A program made the position numbers and the translations under genes. A model generated the notes under the pieces. That model saw only the letters and a program-made list of their open reading frames with translations. It had not been told where the DNA came from and made no database searches. DNA of 34,150 nucleotides from Candidatus Enterousia onthequi (GTDB lineage: Bacteria; Pseudomonadota; Alphaproteobacteria; Rs-D84). Positions 22,947 to 31,465 of this stretch are shown one piece after another; the first letter of the stretch is position 1; each line of letters starts with the position of its first letter. The stretch covers positions 1 through 34,150 of the forward strand of contig JAGHVJ010000020.1 of the NCBI GenBank assembly GCA_018064365.1, read 5' to 3'.

Positions 22947-25346
22947 TTACTTTTTCACAACAAAGTTCACTAACTTTTTTGGGACAACGATTGTTTTAAT
23001 TATCGTTGCGCCATCCAATTGTTTGGTTGCGTTTTGTTTTGCCAGTTCCACTAAATCATATTCGGCAATATCTACCGGGACAACAAAGTCACGCACGCGT
23101 TTGCCATTGACCGACACAACAATCGTCATATCATTATCTACCAATTTAGACGCGTCCGCAACCGGCCACGGTTCAAACACCAACATATCGGCATGTCCCA
23201 TGCGTTCCCACAGTTCTTCGGTTAAATGCGGTGCAAACGGATTCAACAATTGGATTAAAACAGAGTAGGCCGCCCGAGGCATTTTACCACCCGGAAAAGC
23301 ATTTATAAATTCCATCATCCCCGAAATCGCGGTATTAAATTTCATATTGTCCAACCGTTCTGTCACATCGGCAATCAAACGATTGACCAATTTATCCTGG
23401 GATTCTGTCAAACTGTCGTCTGTTAAATTATCTGCAAACGCCTCGACACGGTTCAAAAATCTTTGCACGCCGGCCAATGCCCCATCGGTCCAAACAACAT
23501 TATTTTCCCACGGTCCCAAAGATAAAACCGCAACACGCCCAGCATCCGCACCAACGCGTTCTAACAAATCAACGACCATAAAACCGTTTCCGCGCGATTT
23601 AGACATTTTGTATCCGTCACTCCCCATCAACAACCCCTGGGCCGTGCGTTTAGCATATGGTTCTGGCGTATTCACCAACCCCAAATCATACAAAGCATGA
23701 TGCCAAAAACGAGAATATATCAAATGGCGAGTATTATGTTCATGCCCACCATTATAATGTGTCACAGGCATCCAATTTTGCATTTTTTGTTTTGAACAAA
23801 ATTCTTTATCATTCTTTGGGTCCAAATAACGCAAATAATACCACGAAGACCCAGCCCAACCCGGCATAGTATCTGTTTCGCGTGTTGCCACACCACCACA
23901 TTTTGGACACGTCGTATTCACCCAATCTGTCGCACGCGCAAGCGGACTTTCGCCATCGTCAGTCGGACGATAATCTGTCATATATGGCTGCATAACCGGT
24001 AATTGATTTTCTGGCACAGGCACCCAACCACATTTATCACAATGAACAAGAGGTATTGGTTCACCCCAATACATTTGACGCGAAAACCCCCAATCTTTCA
24101 ATTTGTATTTTGTTGTGCCGCGCGCAAACCCGTGTTCTGTGCCGTATTTAATCGCCGCTGCAATCGCGTCCGCCTTGCCCATACCGTCCAAGAACGATGA
24201 ATTTATATGCGGACCGTCACCTTCCCACACTTTATCAGGTTCACCACCCGCCAACACAGGAATAATATCCAGACCAAATTTTTTAGCAAAATCCCAATCG
24301 CGTGAATCATGCGCCGGCACAGCCATAATTGTCCCATATGCATAATCAACCAAAACATAATCAGATGTAAAGATTGGAATTTCACGGCCATTAAACGGAT
24401 TTATTGCGACAATACCATCCAGTTTTATACCAGTTTTTTCCTTGGTTGCGTCCGTCCGTTCGATTTCTGTTTTTGCCGCTGACGCGCGAATATAATCTTT
24501 GACCGCAGCCGCATTTATAATACGACCATCATCCAACCATTTACGCAATAATTTATGTTCCGGTGCAATCACACAAAATGTCACACCAAATATAGTATCA
24601 ACACGAGTCGTGTAAACCGTCATAACATCGTCGCCAACACGAAAATCAACATCTGTCCCACGAGATTTTCCAATCAAATTTATTTCGTCTTTTTTAATAC
24701 GTTCATCAAAATCGACATCGTTCAACCCATCCAGCAATTTATCTGCGTATTTTGACAGAGCCAAATTCCACTGCAATTTTTCTTTTTTTTCAATCAAGCC
24801 ATGACAACGCGGACATTTGTTATCTTCTAACTCTTCATTTGTAAATGTTGTTCTGCACTCTGGACACCAATTCATCGGCAGGGCAGATTTATACGCCAAC
24901 CCAGCATTAAAGAATTGAATAAACATCCATTGAGTCCATTTGACATATTCCGGATCTGATGTTGCAACCCGCGTATCTGGGGACACAGACCAACCAACAC
25001 TATCAATTACATCCGAATAAGATTTCACCAAATCACGCGCCACATCTGCCGGATGACGACCAATTTTCGTAGCATAATGTTCTCCCGCAATTCCCATCGC
25101 ATCAAACCCCATCGGGAACAACACATCATAGCCCAAATGACGACGATATCGCGCCAAAACATCCATCCCAGAATAATTCAACATATGCCCCGCGTGCATC
25201 CCAGCACCAGACAAAAAAGGAAACTCTACCAAATTATAATAACGTGGTTTTGAACCATCGTCCAACGGCACAAAAGCACGCGCATCGCGCCAACGGCGTT
25301 GCCATTTTGCCTCGCGTTCTTGAATTTTCTTGGTATTGTCTGTCAT
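22947..25346 (-). CDS. leuS: Leucyl-tRNA synthetase
   Basis: Charges tRNA-Leu in the cytoplasm; two of its substrates are encoded in this window. Class Ia motifs: HAGH at residues 51-54 (HIGH signature), the CP1 editing domain (about 220-370, TTRVDTIFG and VPAHDSRDWDF), SSWYYLRYLD, and YKMSKSRGN near residue 580. At 799 aa it is about 60 shorter than the E. coli type. It has a full zinc ribbon after the HIGH region (CPEC and CPRC, Cys161, 164, 178, 181), where E. coli has none, and replaces the usual PSG-x-LHVGH by LSGAGMHAGH. This suggests an enzyme type different from typical proteobacterial LeuRS. The ATG at 25346 follows AAGGA. Confidence 0.96.
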   Translation of the reverse strand: MTDNTKKIQEREAKWQRRWRDARAFVPLDDGSKPRYYNLVEFPFLSGAGMHAGHMLNYSGMDVLARYRRHLGYDVLFPMGFDAMGIAGEHYATKIGRHPADVARDLVKSYSDVIDSVGWSVSPDTRVATSDPEYVKWTQWMFIQFFNAGLAYKSALPMNWCPECRTTFTNEELEDNKCPRCHGLIEKKEKLQWNLALSKYADKLLDGLNDVDFDERIKKDEINLIGKSRGTDVDFRVGDDVMTVYTTRVDTIFGVTFCVIAPEHKLLRKWLDDGRIINAAAVKDYIRASAAKTEIERTDATKEKTGIKLDGIVAINPFNGREIPIFTSDYVLVDYAYGTIMAVPAHDSRDWDFAKKFGLDIIPVLAGGEPDKVWEGDGPHINSSFLDGMGKADAIAAAIKYGTEHGFARGTTKYKLKDWGFSRQMYWGEPIPLVHCDKCGWVPVPENQLPVMQPYMTDYRPTDDGESPLARATDWVNTTCPKCGGVATRETDTMPGWAGSSWYYLRYLDPKNDKEFCSKQKMQNWMPVTHYNGGHEHNTRHLIYSRFWHHALYDLGLVNTPEPYAKRTAQGLLMGSDGYKMSKSRGNGFMVVDLLERVGADAGRVAVLSLGPWENNVVWTDGALAGVQRFLNRVEAFADNLTDDSLTESQDKLVNRLIADVTERLDNMKFNTAISGMMEFINAFPGGKMPRAAYSVLIQLLNPFAPHLTEELWERMGHADMLVFEPWPVADASKLVDNDMTIVVSVNGKRVRDFVVPVDIAEYDLVELAKQNATKQLDGATIIKTIVVPKKLVNFVVKK

Positions 25347-25385
25347 AATATATGTCCTTTTTTACACAACACAGTTATCCACCAG

Positions 25386-25414
25386 ATTTTATATAAAACA
25401 CCAAGCAAATTCAA
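25386..25414 (-). promoter_or_regulatory. Promoter of leuS
   Basis: Minus strand TTGAAT (complement of 25409-25414), 17-nt spacer, TAAAAT (complement of 25386-25391), about 40 nt before the leuS ATG. Confidence 0.6.
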
Positions 25415-25942
25415 GATATTTATACATAAAAAAACACCAAAAAACAGGGCAGAAAAGGGCAAACACCGATTTTTTACAAGACCCCTCCAAAAACCGCAGA
25501 AATCCGCCATTTTTTACGATTTTGAACATAAAATAGGGCGGTTTTTGCGATTTTTTCGACTTTTGCACAAGTTTTACCGTTTTCATACATATGTCAGTAC
25601 ATATCACAGCGAAACACATACACATATTGCCGCAACAAAAAACTTTTGCACACACAAAAAAATAAAAAAATCTAAAATTTTATAAAAATTTTATTTATAA
25701 ATGTTTACACACAACAAAAAAAACAATTCACGAAACAAAACAATACCAACAACGCAGAATTCCGCCAAATTACGGGGACGGGCGCCCATTTCAAAAAATC
25801 ACCAATATCGCCCTACGCCCAGATTTCTGCATTTTTTAGCCGATTTTACATATATCAAAAACACACTATAACCACAAATCGATTCTGGACGAGATAAATG
25901 TTTCAAACTGTATAATCATATGTTGGTGGCTTTGAAAACCGG

Positions 25943-26005
25943 TCGATTTTCAGGCTTTTGAGCCTCCAATTATACGATTAAAAACATTATCACGCTGAAA
26001 ATCGA
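25943..26005. repeat. Nested inverted repeat
   Basis: Outer arms TCGATTTTCAG (25943-25953) and CTGAAAATCGA (25995-26005) are perfect complements; inside the left part is a second hairpin GGCT-TTTG-AGCC (25953-25964). A TATAAT lies 27 nt upstream (25911). It could be an RNA fold or a protein-binding cruciform. Confidence 0.7.
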
Positions 26006-26043
26006 TTGAGCAAATTCGGGGCATAAAAACACAAAAAAACACA

Positions 26044-26232
26044 TTCGTTGGTGTGCGTAAGGACCATAGCGAACAAACAACACCACCACACACATCAGTT
26101 ATATTCGGCTATATTATGTATAGTTTCGTTGGTGTGAGCAACAGAGAACAAACAACAACAACACACATCAGTTATATTCGGTTATATTATGTATAGTTTC
26201 GTTGGTACGTGAGCCATAGCGAACAAACAACA
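26044..26232. repeat. Tandem direct repeat, about 73-81 bp, two full copies plus a partial third
   Basis: Units start at the TTCGTTGG motif at 26044, 26125 and 26198. Each contains GAACAAACAACA; the first two also share a nearly identical block of about 45 bp spanning ACATCAGTTATATTCGG and the TATATTATGTATAGT segment. The spacing varies by 8 bp in the less conserved inner part. Confidence 0.9.
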
Positions 26233-26247
26233 AACTATACATAATAT
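26183..26247. repeat. Inverted repeat closing the tandem array
   Basis: TATATTATGTATAGTTT (26183 onward) is the exact complement of AAACTATACATAATATA near 26231-26247, enclosing about 31 nt that hold the partial third tandem unit. A long hairpin would form in either strand. Confidence 0.85.
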
Positions 26248-26300
26248 ACATTATACGCCTTTTATAAATACACATTTCCACCATCTACCATCCTCCTTCA

Positions 26301-26315
26301 CCCCCCGCCCCCCCC
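26301..26315. repeat. Poly-C tract C6-G-C8
   Basis: A near-homopolymeric C run in an AT-rich non-coding context, 71 bp downstream of the mscL stop. It may be length-variable or a sequencing weak spot. Confidence 0.9.
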
Positions 26316-26326
26316 ATAAAAGGAAC

Positions 26327-26358
26327 AAAAAAATCGCGCATCAAAAATCGACACGCGA
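26327..26358 (-). terminator. Terminator of the hisS-prfA-aroK-mscL operon
   Basis: Minus-strand stem TCGCG / CGCGA with an inner partial TC/GA pairing, followed by seven T. It lies 30-60 nt after the mscL stop. Confidence 0.6.
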
Positions 26359-26386
26359 CACAAAATATTTTTTCACCACAGAAAAA

Positions 26387-26890
26387 TTATTTTTTCATCT
26401 TGGCGACTTTTTTAATTTTACTAACACCAACGCCCGCCAATTTAGTCAGGTTTTTAACACCTTTTTCCAATTCACTCTCTTCCACCGCTGCTGTTGCCAC
26501 AGGCTCAACCACAGAACAACAGTATGGACATTTTGTTGCCGCGTTACTGATTGTTTGTTGACAATACGGACACGCATGTGTCGTCACCGGTTGTTTTGAT
26601 TTGGCCTTGGCTGCAATACGCACCACCAAGAATACCGCAAACATAGTAATCAAGAAACTGATAATAGAATTCAAAAACAAACCAATTCCAATGGCCGAAT
26701 CCGCGCCCAACACAATTTTCCAATCAGAAAAGTCTATTCCACCAATCAACAACCCAATCGGCGGCATCATAACGTCTTTAACCAACGAATTGACCACAGA
26801 TGTCATCACCGACCCAACGATGATACCGACCGCCATATCGATTGCATTACCACGATTTATAAAGCTTTTAAAATCTTTCATCATACCCAT
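26387..26890 (-). CDS. mscL: Large-conductance mechanosensitive channel with C-terminal zinc ribbon
   Basis: MscL opens under membrane tension to release solutes in hypo-osmotic shock. Residues 1-98 match the family: the N-terminal helix KDFKSFINRGNAIDMAVG, TM1 with VGIIVGSVMTSVVNSLV, the DVMMPPIGLL segment, and TM2 (about 70-93). The usual cytoplasmic helix bundle is replaced by a zinc-ribbon-like module (Cys107, 110, 121, 124: CPYC and CPYC) and a basic, helical 40-residue tail, giving 167 aa instead of about 136. AAAGGAG precedes the ATG at 26890, which lies 3 nt from the aroK stop, so mscL ends the operon. Confidence 0.94.
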   Translation of the reverse strand: MGMMKDFKSFINRGNAIDMAVGIIVGSVMTSVVNSLVKDVMMPPIGLLIGGIDFSDWKIVLGADSAIGIGLFLNSIISFLITMFAVFLVVRIAAKAKSKQPVTTHACPYCQQTISNAATKCPYCCSVVEPVATAAVEESELEKGVKNLTKLAGVGVSKIKKVAKMKK

Positions 26891-26893
26891 TTT

Positions 26894-27487
26894 TTACTCC
26901 TTTCTTTGTTTATAACTTTGATTGCTTTTATTGTTTTCTTGTTCCTTTTGATACCCAACCAACGCACGCAAAACCGCATTCAATGTCTTGCGCAAACTTT
27001 CATCATGTGTTTCAACCATAATATTTGCCATCGCATAAGTATCATAACGTTCTTTTATCAACTGAGATAAAATCACCCTACTATCATTATTTAACAGTTG
27101 TGGGCGTGTATTTCTAAAATTAGTCCGTTTAACCAACAAATCCAAATCTGCCTTTAACCAAATACTAATCGCGCGGCTTAACACCATTTCACGCACCGTC
27201 GGAGTGATAAAAGCCCCCTCGCCCGTGGAAATTACTTTCACACGTGGTTCAGAATCCAACAATCGTTCAATCACAGATGTTTCTGCACGACGAAATTCTT
27301 GTTCACCATACATCGAAAAAATATCAACAACCGATGCGCCGGCCGCAGTTTCTATTTCAGAATCAGAATCAACAAAATCAACACCCAACGCACGCGCCAA
27401 CGCACGTCCAACCGATGTTTTGCCCGCCCCCATCAATCCAACCATAACTATTGGTTTATCTAAAATAATTTTCGGCATTTTCAACAT
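26894..27487 (-). CDS. aroK: Shikimate kinase
   Basis: Phosphorylates shikimate with ATP in aromatic amino acid synthesis. Walker A GLMGAGKTSVGR (residues 17-28), the DSDSEIE segment with the shikimate-binding Asp, the EQEFRRAE motif, and RPQL in the lid region. The shikimate-binding GGG loop is TGEGAF here, so one glycine is replaced by Glu. 197 aa; the ATG at 27487 is used although a second ATG three codons on is equally possible, neither with a good ribosome site. The C-terminal 25 residues are hydrophilic and Lys/Asn/Gln rich. The usual aroB partner is missing; it sits between prfA (41 nt upstream) and mscL. Confidence 0.93.
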   Translation of the reverse strand: MLKMPKIILDKPIVMVGLMGAGKTSVGRALARALGVDFVDSDSEIETAAGASVVDIFSMYGEQEFRRAETSVIERLLDSEPRVKVISTGEGAFITPTVREMVLSRAISIWLKADLDLLVKRTNFRNTRPQLLNNDSRVILSQLIKERYDTYAMANIMVETHDESLRKTLNAVLRALVGYQKEQENNKSNQSYKQRKE

Positions 27488-27528
27488 GGACTTATTTATA
27501 CCACATTTTACAATTTACGACAATAAAA

Positions 27529-28593
27529 TTATTCTATTGCAGCCAAACGTTCCAATTGATCCGCAGAAATCAGGGCATCAATCATTTCATCCAAGGCTTC
27601 GCCACCTGCCAAAATATCATCCAATTTATACAATGTCAGTTTTATTCGATGATCAGTCACGCGTTGCTCCGGGAAATTATAAGTTCTAATTTTTTCACTA
27701 CGATCACCAGAACCGACCATCGACCGCCTTGCACCATTACTTGCATTTTGTTGTTCCAATCTTTGTTTTTCATACAACTTGGAACGCAACACCGCCATCG
27801 CAGACGCCTTGTTCTGGAACTGACTCCGTTCATTTTGACATGTCACAACAATACCAGACGGAAAATGAGTAATACGAATTGCACTGTCTGTCTTGTTCAC
27901 GTGTTGTCCCCCCGCCCCAGATGCACGGAATATATCAATACGAATATCTTTATCTTCTATCACAACATCGATTTCTTTGGCCTCGGGCATAACGGCAACA
28001 GACGCAGCCGATGTATGAATTCGTCCGCCCGCCTCGGTTTCTGGAACACGTTGAACACGATGAATTCCAGATTCAAATTTCATACGCGAATACGCACCAA
28101 CACCATCGATTTTGAAAACAATTTCTTTATACCCATGCAAAGACGTTGGATTTTCTTCAATCACTTCTATTTTCCACCCACGACGCAACGCATAAGATTT
28201 ATATTGATTATACAAATCACCTGCAAACAACGCAGATTCTTCACCACCCACACCGGCACGAATTTCCATAATCACACTGTTATCATCCGCATCATCACGC
28301 GGCAACAAAGCAATTTGCAAACGATTTTCAATATCAGGCAATTTATGATTTAACTCCATCAACTGCTCATTCGCAATATCACGTAATTCAGCATCACTTT
28401 GCATTTCTTTTGCATCCGCAATACCCTGAAGCGTTTGAAAATATTCATCTATCAATGGCAGCAATTCAGACAACCGCGAATACTCTTTTGAGACCTTGGA
28501 CAATTCATCACCTGTCAAATTGCCAGAATTCATCTGATCAGAAATTTCAGCTGCACGTTTTTGAATATCCAATAATTTGCTTTCTATAATCAT
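27529..28593 (-). CDS. prfA: Peptide chain release factor 1
   Basis: RF1 recognises UAA and UAG in the ribosomal A site and triggers peptide release. 354 aa, normal length. The GGQ catalytic motif is at 228-230 (GAGGQHVNK). The codon-reading PxT motif is present as PET (184-186, in RVPETE); RF2 would have SPF. Conserved VGGEESALFAGDL and THFPSGI segments are present. It begins one base after the hisS stop. The common partner prmC, which methylates the GGQ glutamine, is not next to it. Confidence 0.97.
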   Translation of the reverse strand: MIIESKLLDIQKRAAEISDQMNSGNLTGDELSKVSKEYSRLSELLPLIDEYFQTLQGIADAKEMQSDAELRDIANEQLMELNHKLPDIENRLQIALLPRDDADDNSVIMEIRAGVGGEESALFAGDLYNQYKSYALRRGWKIEVIEENPTSLHGYKEIVFKIDGVGAYSRMKFESGIHRVQRVPETEAGGRIHTSAASVAVMPEAKEIDVVIEDKDIRIDIFRASGAGGQHVNKTDSAIRITHFPSGIVVTCQNERSQFQNKASAMAVLRSKLYEKQRLEQQNASNGARRSMVGSGDRSEKIRTYNFPEQRVTDHRIKLTLYKLDDILAGGEALDEMIDALISADQLERLAAIE

Positions 28594-28594
28594 A

Positions 28595-29896
28595 TTATGC
28601 CGCCTTTATCATTTTTATAGCATCAACCACAGACACTGTTTGCTGATTTCCTGTTTGCATATCTTTTAATGACACAACTTTACTTTTTGTTTCATCATCG
28701 CCAACTATTATACTGAATTTAGCCTTTATTTTATCAGCATATTCGATTTGATTTTTGAACTTTTTATCTGTATCCAAATAAGAAGCCGTAGGAATACCAG
28801 CATCACGCAAAGCATTCACAACACCCGCAGCATAACCAATATTACCATCACCCATAATCAACACTGCGACATCTATCAATGCCTCAAATCCAGATAAATC
28901 CAACTGGTTATTTTCTAACAAAGCAGCAAAGATTCGTGAAAAACCAATCGCCGCCCCAACCCCAATTATTCGGGTTTTAGAAAATTTACCAGCCAAATCA
29001 GCATAACGCCCACCACCGGCCGCCGTTCCCAATTCTGGATGATTTAACAACTTAAATTCAAACACCAACCCTGTATAATACGCCAAACCACGTGCAATAG
29101 ATAAATCTACCACTGCGTTTTTAACCCCCATACAGGTCAATAAATTCATAAAATTATCCAGCTCCGCAATTGCAAAATCTAATTTATCAGTTTTGTTCAC
29201 AAAATCACGATAACCATTTGTAAATACAGATTTTATTACATTTTCCTTATGTGCATTATTTAACGAATCTCGTAATCCTTCAGCAAAATCATCATCCCCC
29301 ATTTTGTCGCGTTTATCAATCAAGACAAACACATCTTTCTTTTGAGCATCCGTCATTTCCAACCAATCAAAAATCGCATCCCAAAACGGACGACTACCAA
29401 TACGCACTTCATTTGGTCCAATAAATTCAGCCACAGAATCTAATGCGCATCCAATAACATTTATAATTTCTGCATCATAATTCGTAGACAAAGAATTTAT
29501 TCCCATAATATCCAAGTCCATCTGATAAAACTCGCGATAGCGCCCCTTTTGTGCGCGCTCACCACGATAACGTTTAGAAAACTGTGATGCACGAAACGGA
29601 AACACCAAATCATTCAAATGCCCTGCGACATAACGCGACAAACCAACCGTCCCGTCATACCGCAATCCCATTTTTGTATCGCCTTTTTGAAACAAAAACA
29701 TCTGGGTTTCGATTTCATCCCAGTTATCTTTATCGGTTAAAACCTCGGCTCGTTCAATCGCAGGCAAATCCAACATAGAAAAACCCGCAATCCGCAAAAC
29801 ATTTTGCATTTTTGCCGCACAATAATCAAACAAACGCTGCTGCGCCGGCAACAGTTCTATAAATCCTGACAATGGTTTTGTTGGCTTCAAATCCAT
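28595..29896 (-). CDS. hisS: Histidyl-tRNA synthetase
   Basis: A class II synthetase charging tRNA-His. Visible: motif 2 region RYRGERAQKGRYREFYQ (about residues 108-124), the histidine-binding segment IARGLAYYTG (about 264-273), motif 3 with GVGAAIGFSR (about 315-325), and the C-terminal anticodon-binding domain (about 340-433, VAVLIMGD onwards). 433 aa is normal. The ATG at 29896 follows AAGGA at suitable distance. It heads the hisS-prfA-aroK-mscL operon. A TATAAT box (complement of 29944-29949) lies upstream, though without a clear -35. Confidence 0.95.
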   Translation of the reverse strand: MDLKPTKPLSGFIELLPAQQRLFDYCAAKMQNVLRIAGFSMLDLPAIERAEVLTDKDNWDEIETQMFLFQKGDTKMGLRYDGTVGLSRYVAGHLNDLVFPFRASQFSKRYRGERAQKGRYREFYQMDLDIMGINSLSTNYDAEIINVIGCALDSVAEFIGPNEVRIGSRPFWDAIFDWLEMTDAQKKDVFVLIDKRDKMGDDDFAEGLRDSLNNAHKENVIKSVFTNGYRDFVNKTDKLDFAIAELDNFMNLLTCMGVKNAVVDLSIARGLAYYTGLVFEFKLLNHPELGTAAGGGRYADLAGKFSKTRIIGVGAAIGFSRIFAALLENNQLDLSGFEALIDVAVLIMGDGNIGYAAGVVNALRDAGIPTASYLDTDKKFKNQIEYADKIKAKFSIIVGDDETKSKVVSLKDMQTGNQQTVSVVDAIKMIKAA

Positions 29897-30071
29897 AGTA
29901 AAATCCTTTTTTATCGTTTATGAAACACACAAAAGTTAAACTTATTATATCACAAAAATTAGAATAACGCTAGAAACACACACCCATACGGGCATGATGC
30001 AAAACATGATTAAAAGCCGCATTTTCAAATTTCATATTTCAACAATACCAACAACATATAGAAATTTCAAC

Positions 30072-30103
30072 AAAAAATAACACCACCCAACGGTGATGTT
30101 ATT
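30072..30103 (-). terminator. Terminator of the 177-residue protein gene
   Basis: A 12-bp minus-strand stem AATAACATCACC / GGTGGTGTTATT (one T-G pair), 4-nt loop, then six T. It lies 20 nt beyond the stop codon. The rest of 29897-30124 shows only the hisS leader. Confidence 0.85.
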
Positions 30104-30124
30104 TCACAAAACACAAAGGGCAAA

Positions 30125-30658
30125 CTAACACCCGCCAAATACCCTTTGGTTAAATCTTATCATTTTATTTCTCCAATCAACCAAACCTTGGATGCGTTTT
30201 TGGAAATTCGCACAAGACACCTCTTCTGCATTAACCATTTGGAACGCTTCCATGAACTTGTTATCATAATATAAGTCTTCTAAATACACCATGCCAATTT
30301 TGCGTTCCTTACAATTCAGCAAGCACAAAATAAAATAATTTGTTGTCAAACGCAGTAAAATAGATGAATCAAAATTTGCAGATTTTTCACCATTATCAAG
30401 TGGAGTGAAAAAACTTTTCTTTAACATATCATCAGATTTACAAAACCCGGTTTTCTTTACAATATCACGCACTTTACATTCAAATCCCTTGGACGGTTTT
30501 TTTGGGGTACCGCTGATTTCTACATAAGGTTTTGTTTTAATTTTACCACCCAGAACATTATAAACCCTGACCGTCTCATTTCCGGACCGTGGCTCGACAA
30601 AAAGAGTATCGGAAATATAATATGAATCATCAGTAGGCCGTTGCAAAAAATTACTCAT
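30125..30658 (-). CDS. Cytoplasmic protein of unknown function
   Basis: 177 residues from the ATG at 30658, chosen because AAGGATAAG lies upstream; a longer frame from 30721 has no ribosome site. No signal peptide or membrane helix. The N-terminal half is beta-like (YYISDTLFVEP, VRVYNVLGGKIK, PYVEISG) and the C-terminal half helical with scattered Cys (FILCLLNCKERK). No recognised family or motif. It follows the YgjP-like gene by 90 nt on the same strand and may be its operon partner, ending at a strong terminator. Its codon choice looks less biased than that of tkt. Confidence 0.75.
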   Translation of the reverse strand: MSNFLQRPTDDSYYISDTLFVEPRSGNETVRVYNVLGGKIKTKPYVEISGTPKKPSKGFECKVRDIVKKTGFCKSDDMLKKSFFTPLDNGEKSANFDSSILLRLTTNYFILCLLNCKERKIGMVYLEDLYYDNKFMEAFQMVNAEEVSCANFQKRIQGLVDWRNKMIRFNQRVFGGC

Positions 30659-30748
30659 CTTTCTTATCCTTATTTTGTATAACTCTCTGCCCCCCTCAAC
30701 AACCGATGCTAACGCTATCAAATATTCTGTATAAAAGCAACCATTTTT

Positions 30749-31456
30749 TCAAAAATACCGATGCAGCGACGCGCCATTTTGCGCCAGCCACCGTTTTGCC
30801 CGCTCCACACCAAAACCATATAATCCAAAGACCTGGTGCCAAAATGCCGGTGAATGATCCATATGCTTTTTATGCGCCAATTCATGCATCACAACATATC
30901 GCATTACATCCCGCGGCGCAAATGCCAACCTCCACGAAAAAGACATTGTCCCGGTCGAAGAGCAACTGCCCCAACGGGTTGTCGTATCCCGCAAGGCAAT
31001 TCTGGCGGGCCAAAATTCTCGTGGTGTCGTCCGAATAATATTTTTAATTTCTTTTAACAATTCTGCCTTTATTACATCACGCACGCGCCGCTCAAACATA
31101 TCCGCCCCGCCCCCAACACGCAATGTCCAAGCCCCATTATCATTTTGCGCAAATTCATTAGACCGCAAATTAGGACAATATATTAAACGCACACGTTTAT
31201 CCAAAAACTCTATTTCATCACCATCACGCAATACACATTTTTGTGGAACTTTTTCCAAAATCTTTTCCACCCATTTACGTTTAGATTCTAAAAACTTTAA
31301 CACATGCGAATCCGACACCAACCACGGTTTAGAAATATGAATTTCTGGATTTCCAACAACCCGTGGCCGAATTGTAATATTACGCGAACCGCGTCGTGAC
31401 TCAATAACAATTGGAATATTCCGCCCAGATAAACTTTCAAAAACATATTCAGACAT
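30749..31456 (-). CDS. YgjP-like zinc metallopeptidase (DUF45 family)
   Basis: 235 residues. The gluzincin motif HELAHKKHMDHSPAFW (about residues 190-205) contains the HExxH zinc site with the third-ligand region HSPAFW; just before it is RWGSCSSTGTMSFSWRL, the characteristic family segment. The N-terminal half is beta-rich (VIESRRGSRNITIRP). It belongs to the YgjP/WLM-like group; physiological substrates are largely unknown. It starts 9 nt after the transketolase stop, so they share a transcript. Cytoplasmic, as no signal is seen. Confidence 0.92.
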   Translation of the reverse strand: MSEYVFESLSGRNIPIVIESRRGSRNITIRPRVVGNPEIHISKPWLVSDSHVLKFLESKRKWVEKILEKVPQKCVLRDGDEIEFLDKRVRLIYCPNLRSNEFAQNDNGAWTLRVGGGADMFERRVRDVIKAELLKEIKNIIRTTPREFWPARIALRDTTTRWGSCSSTGTMSFSWRLAFAPRDVMRYVVMHELAHKKHMDHSPAFWHQVFGLYGFGVERAKRWLAQNGASLHRYF

Positions 31457-31465
31457 ACAACAAAA

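Larger units (their letters stand above)
25347..26386. other. Gene-free AT-rich region with complex repeats
   Basis: About 1 kb with no credible gene on either strand. Contents: the leuS promoter, a 40-nt-loop inverted repeat (25489-25546), an extremely AT-rich stretch (25655-25706), a nested inverted repeat (25943-26005), tandem repeats (26044-26232), a terminal inverted repeat, a poly-C tract and the mscL terminator. One DnaA-box-like sequence (TTATCCACC, 25375-25383) and two copies of TTTTGCACA (25561, 25644) are present. A replication origin or a structured RNA locus is possible but unproven. Confidence 0.6.

Noticed and set aside
25375-25383. TTATCCACC as proof of oriC
   Set aside because: A single near-consensus DnaA box in the leuS leader is not enough; kept only as one weak point in the candidate-origin finding.
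25299-25685. 128-residue plus-strand frame across the leuS start and leader
   Set aside because: Low-complexity Lys/Phe/His sequence, no ribosome site, overlaps the leuS coding start and promoter.
26044-26232. CRISPR array
   Set aside because: The repeats are 73-81 bp, adjoining and imperfect, with no unique spacers of regular length and no cas genes.
27556-28353. 265-residue plus-strand frame opposite prfA
   Set aside because: prfA is certain on the minus strand; the frame is rich in His, Arg, Ile and Thr, as expected from antisense.
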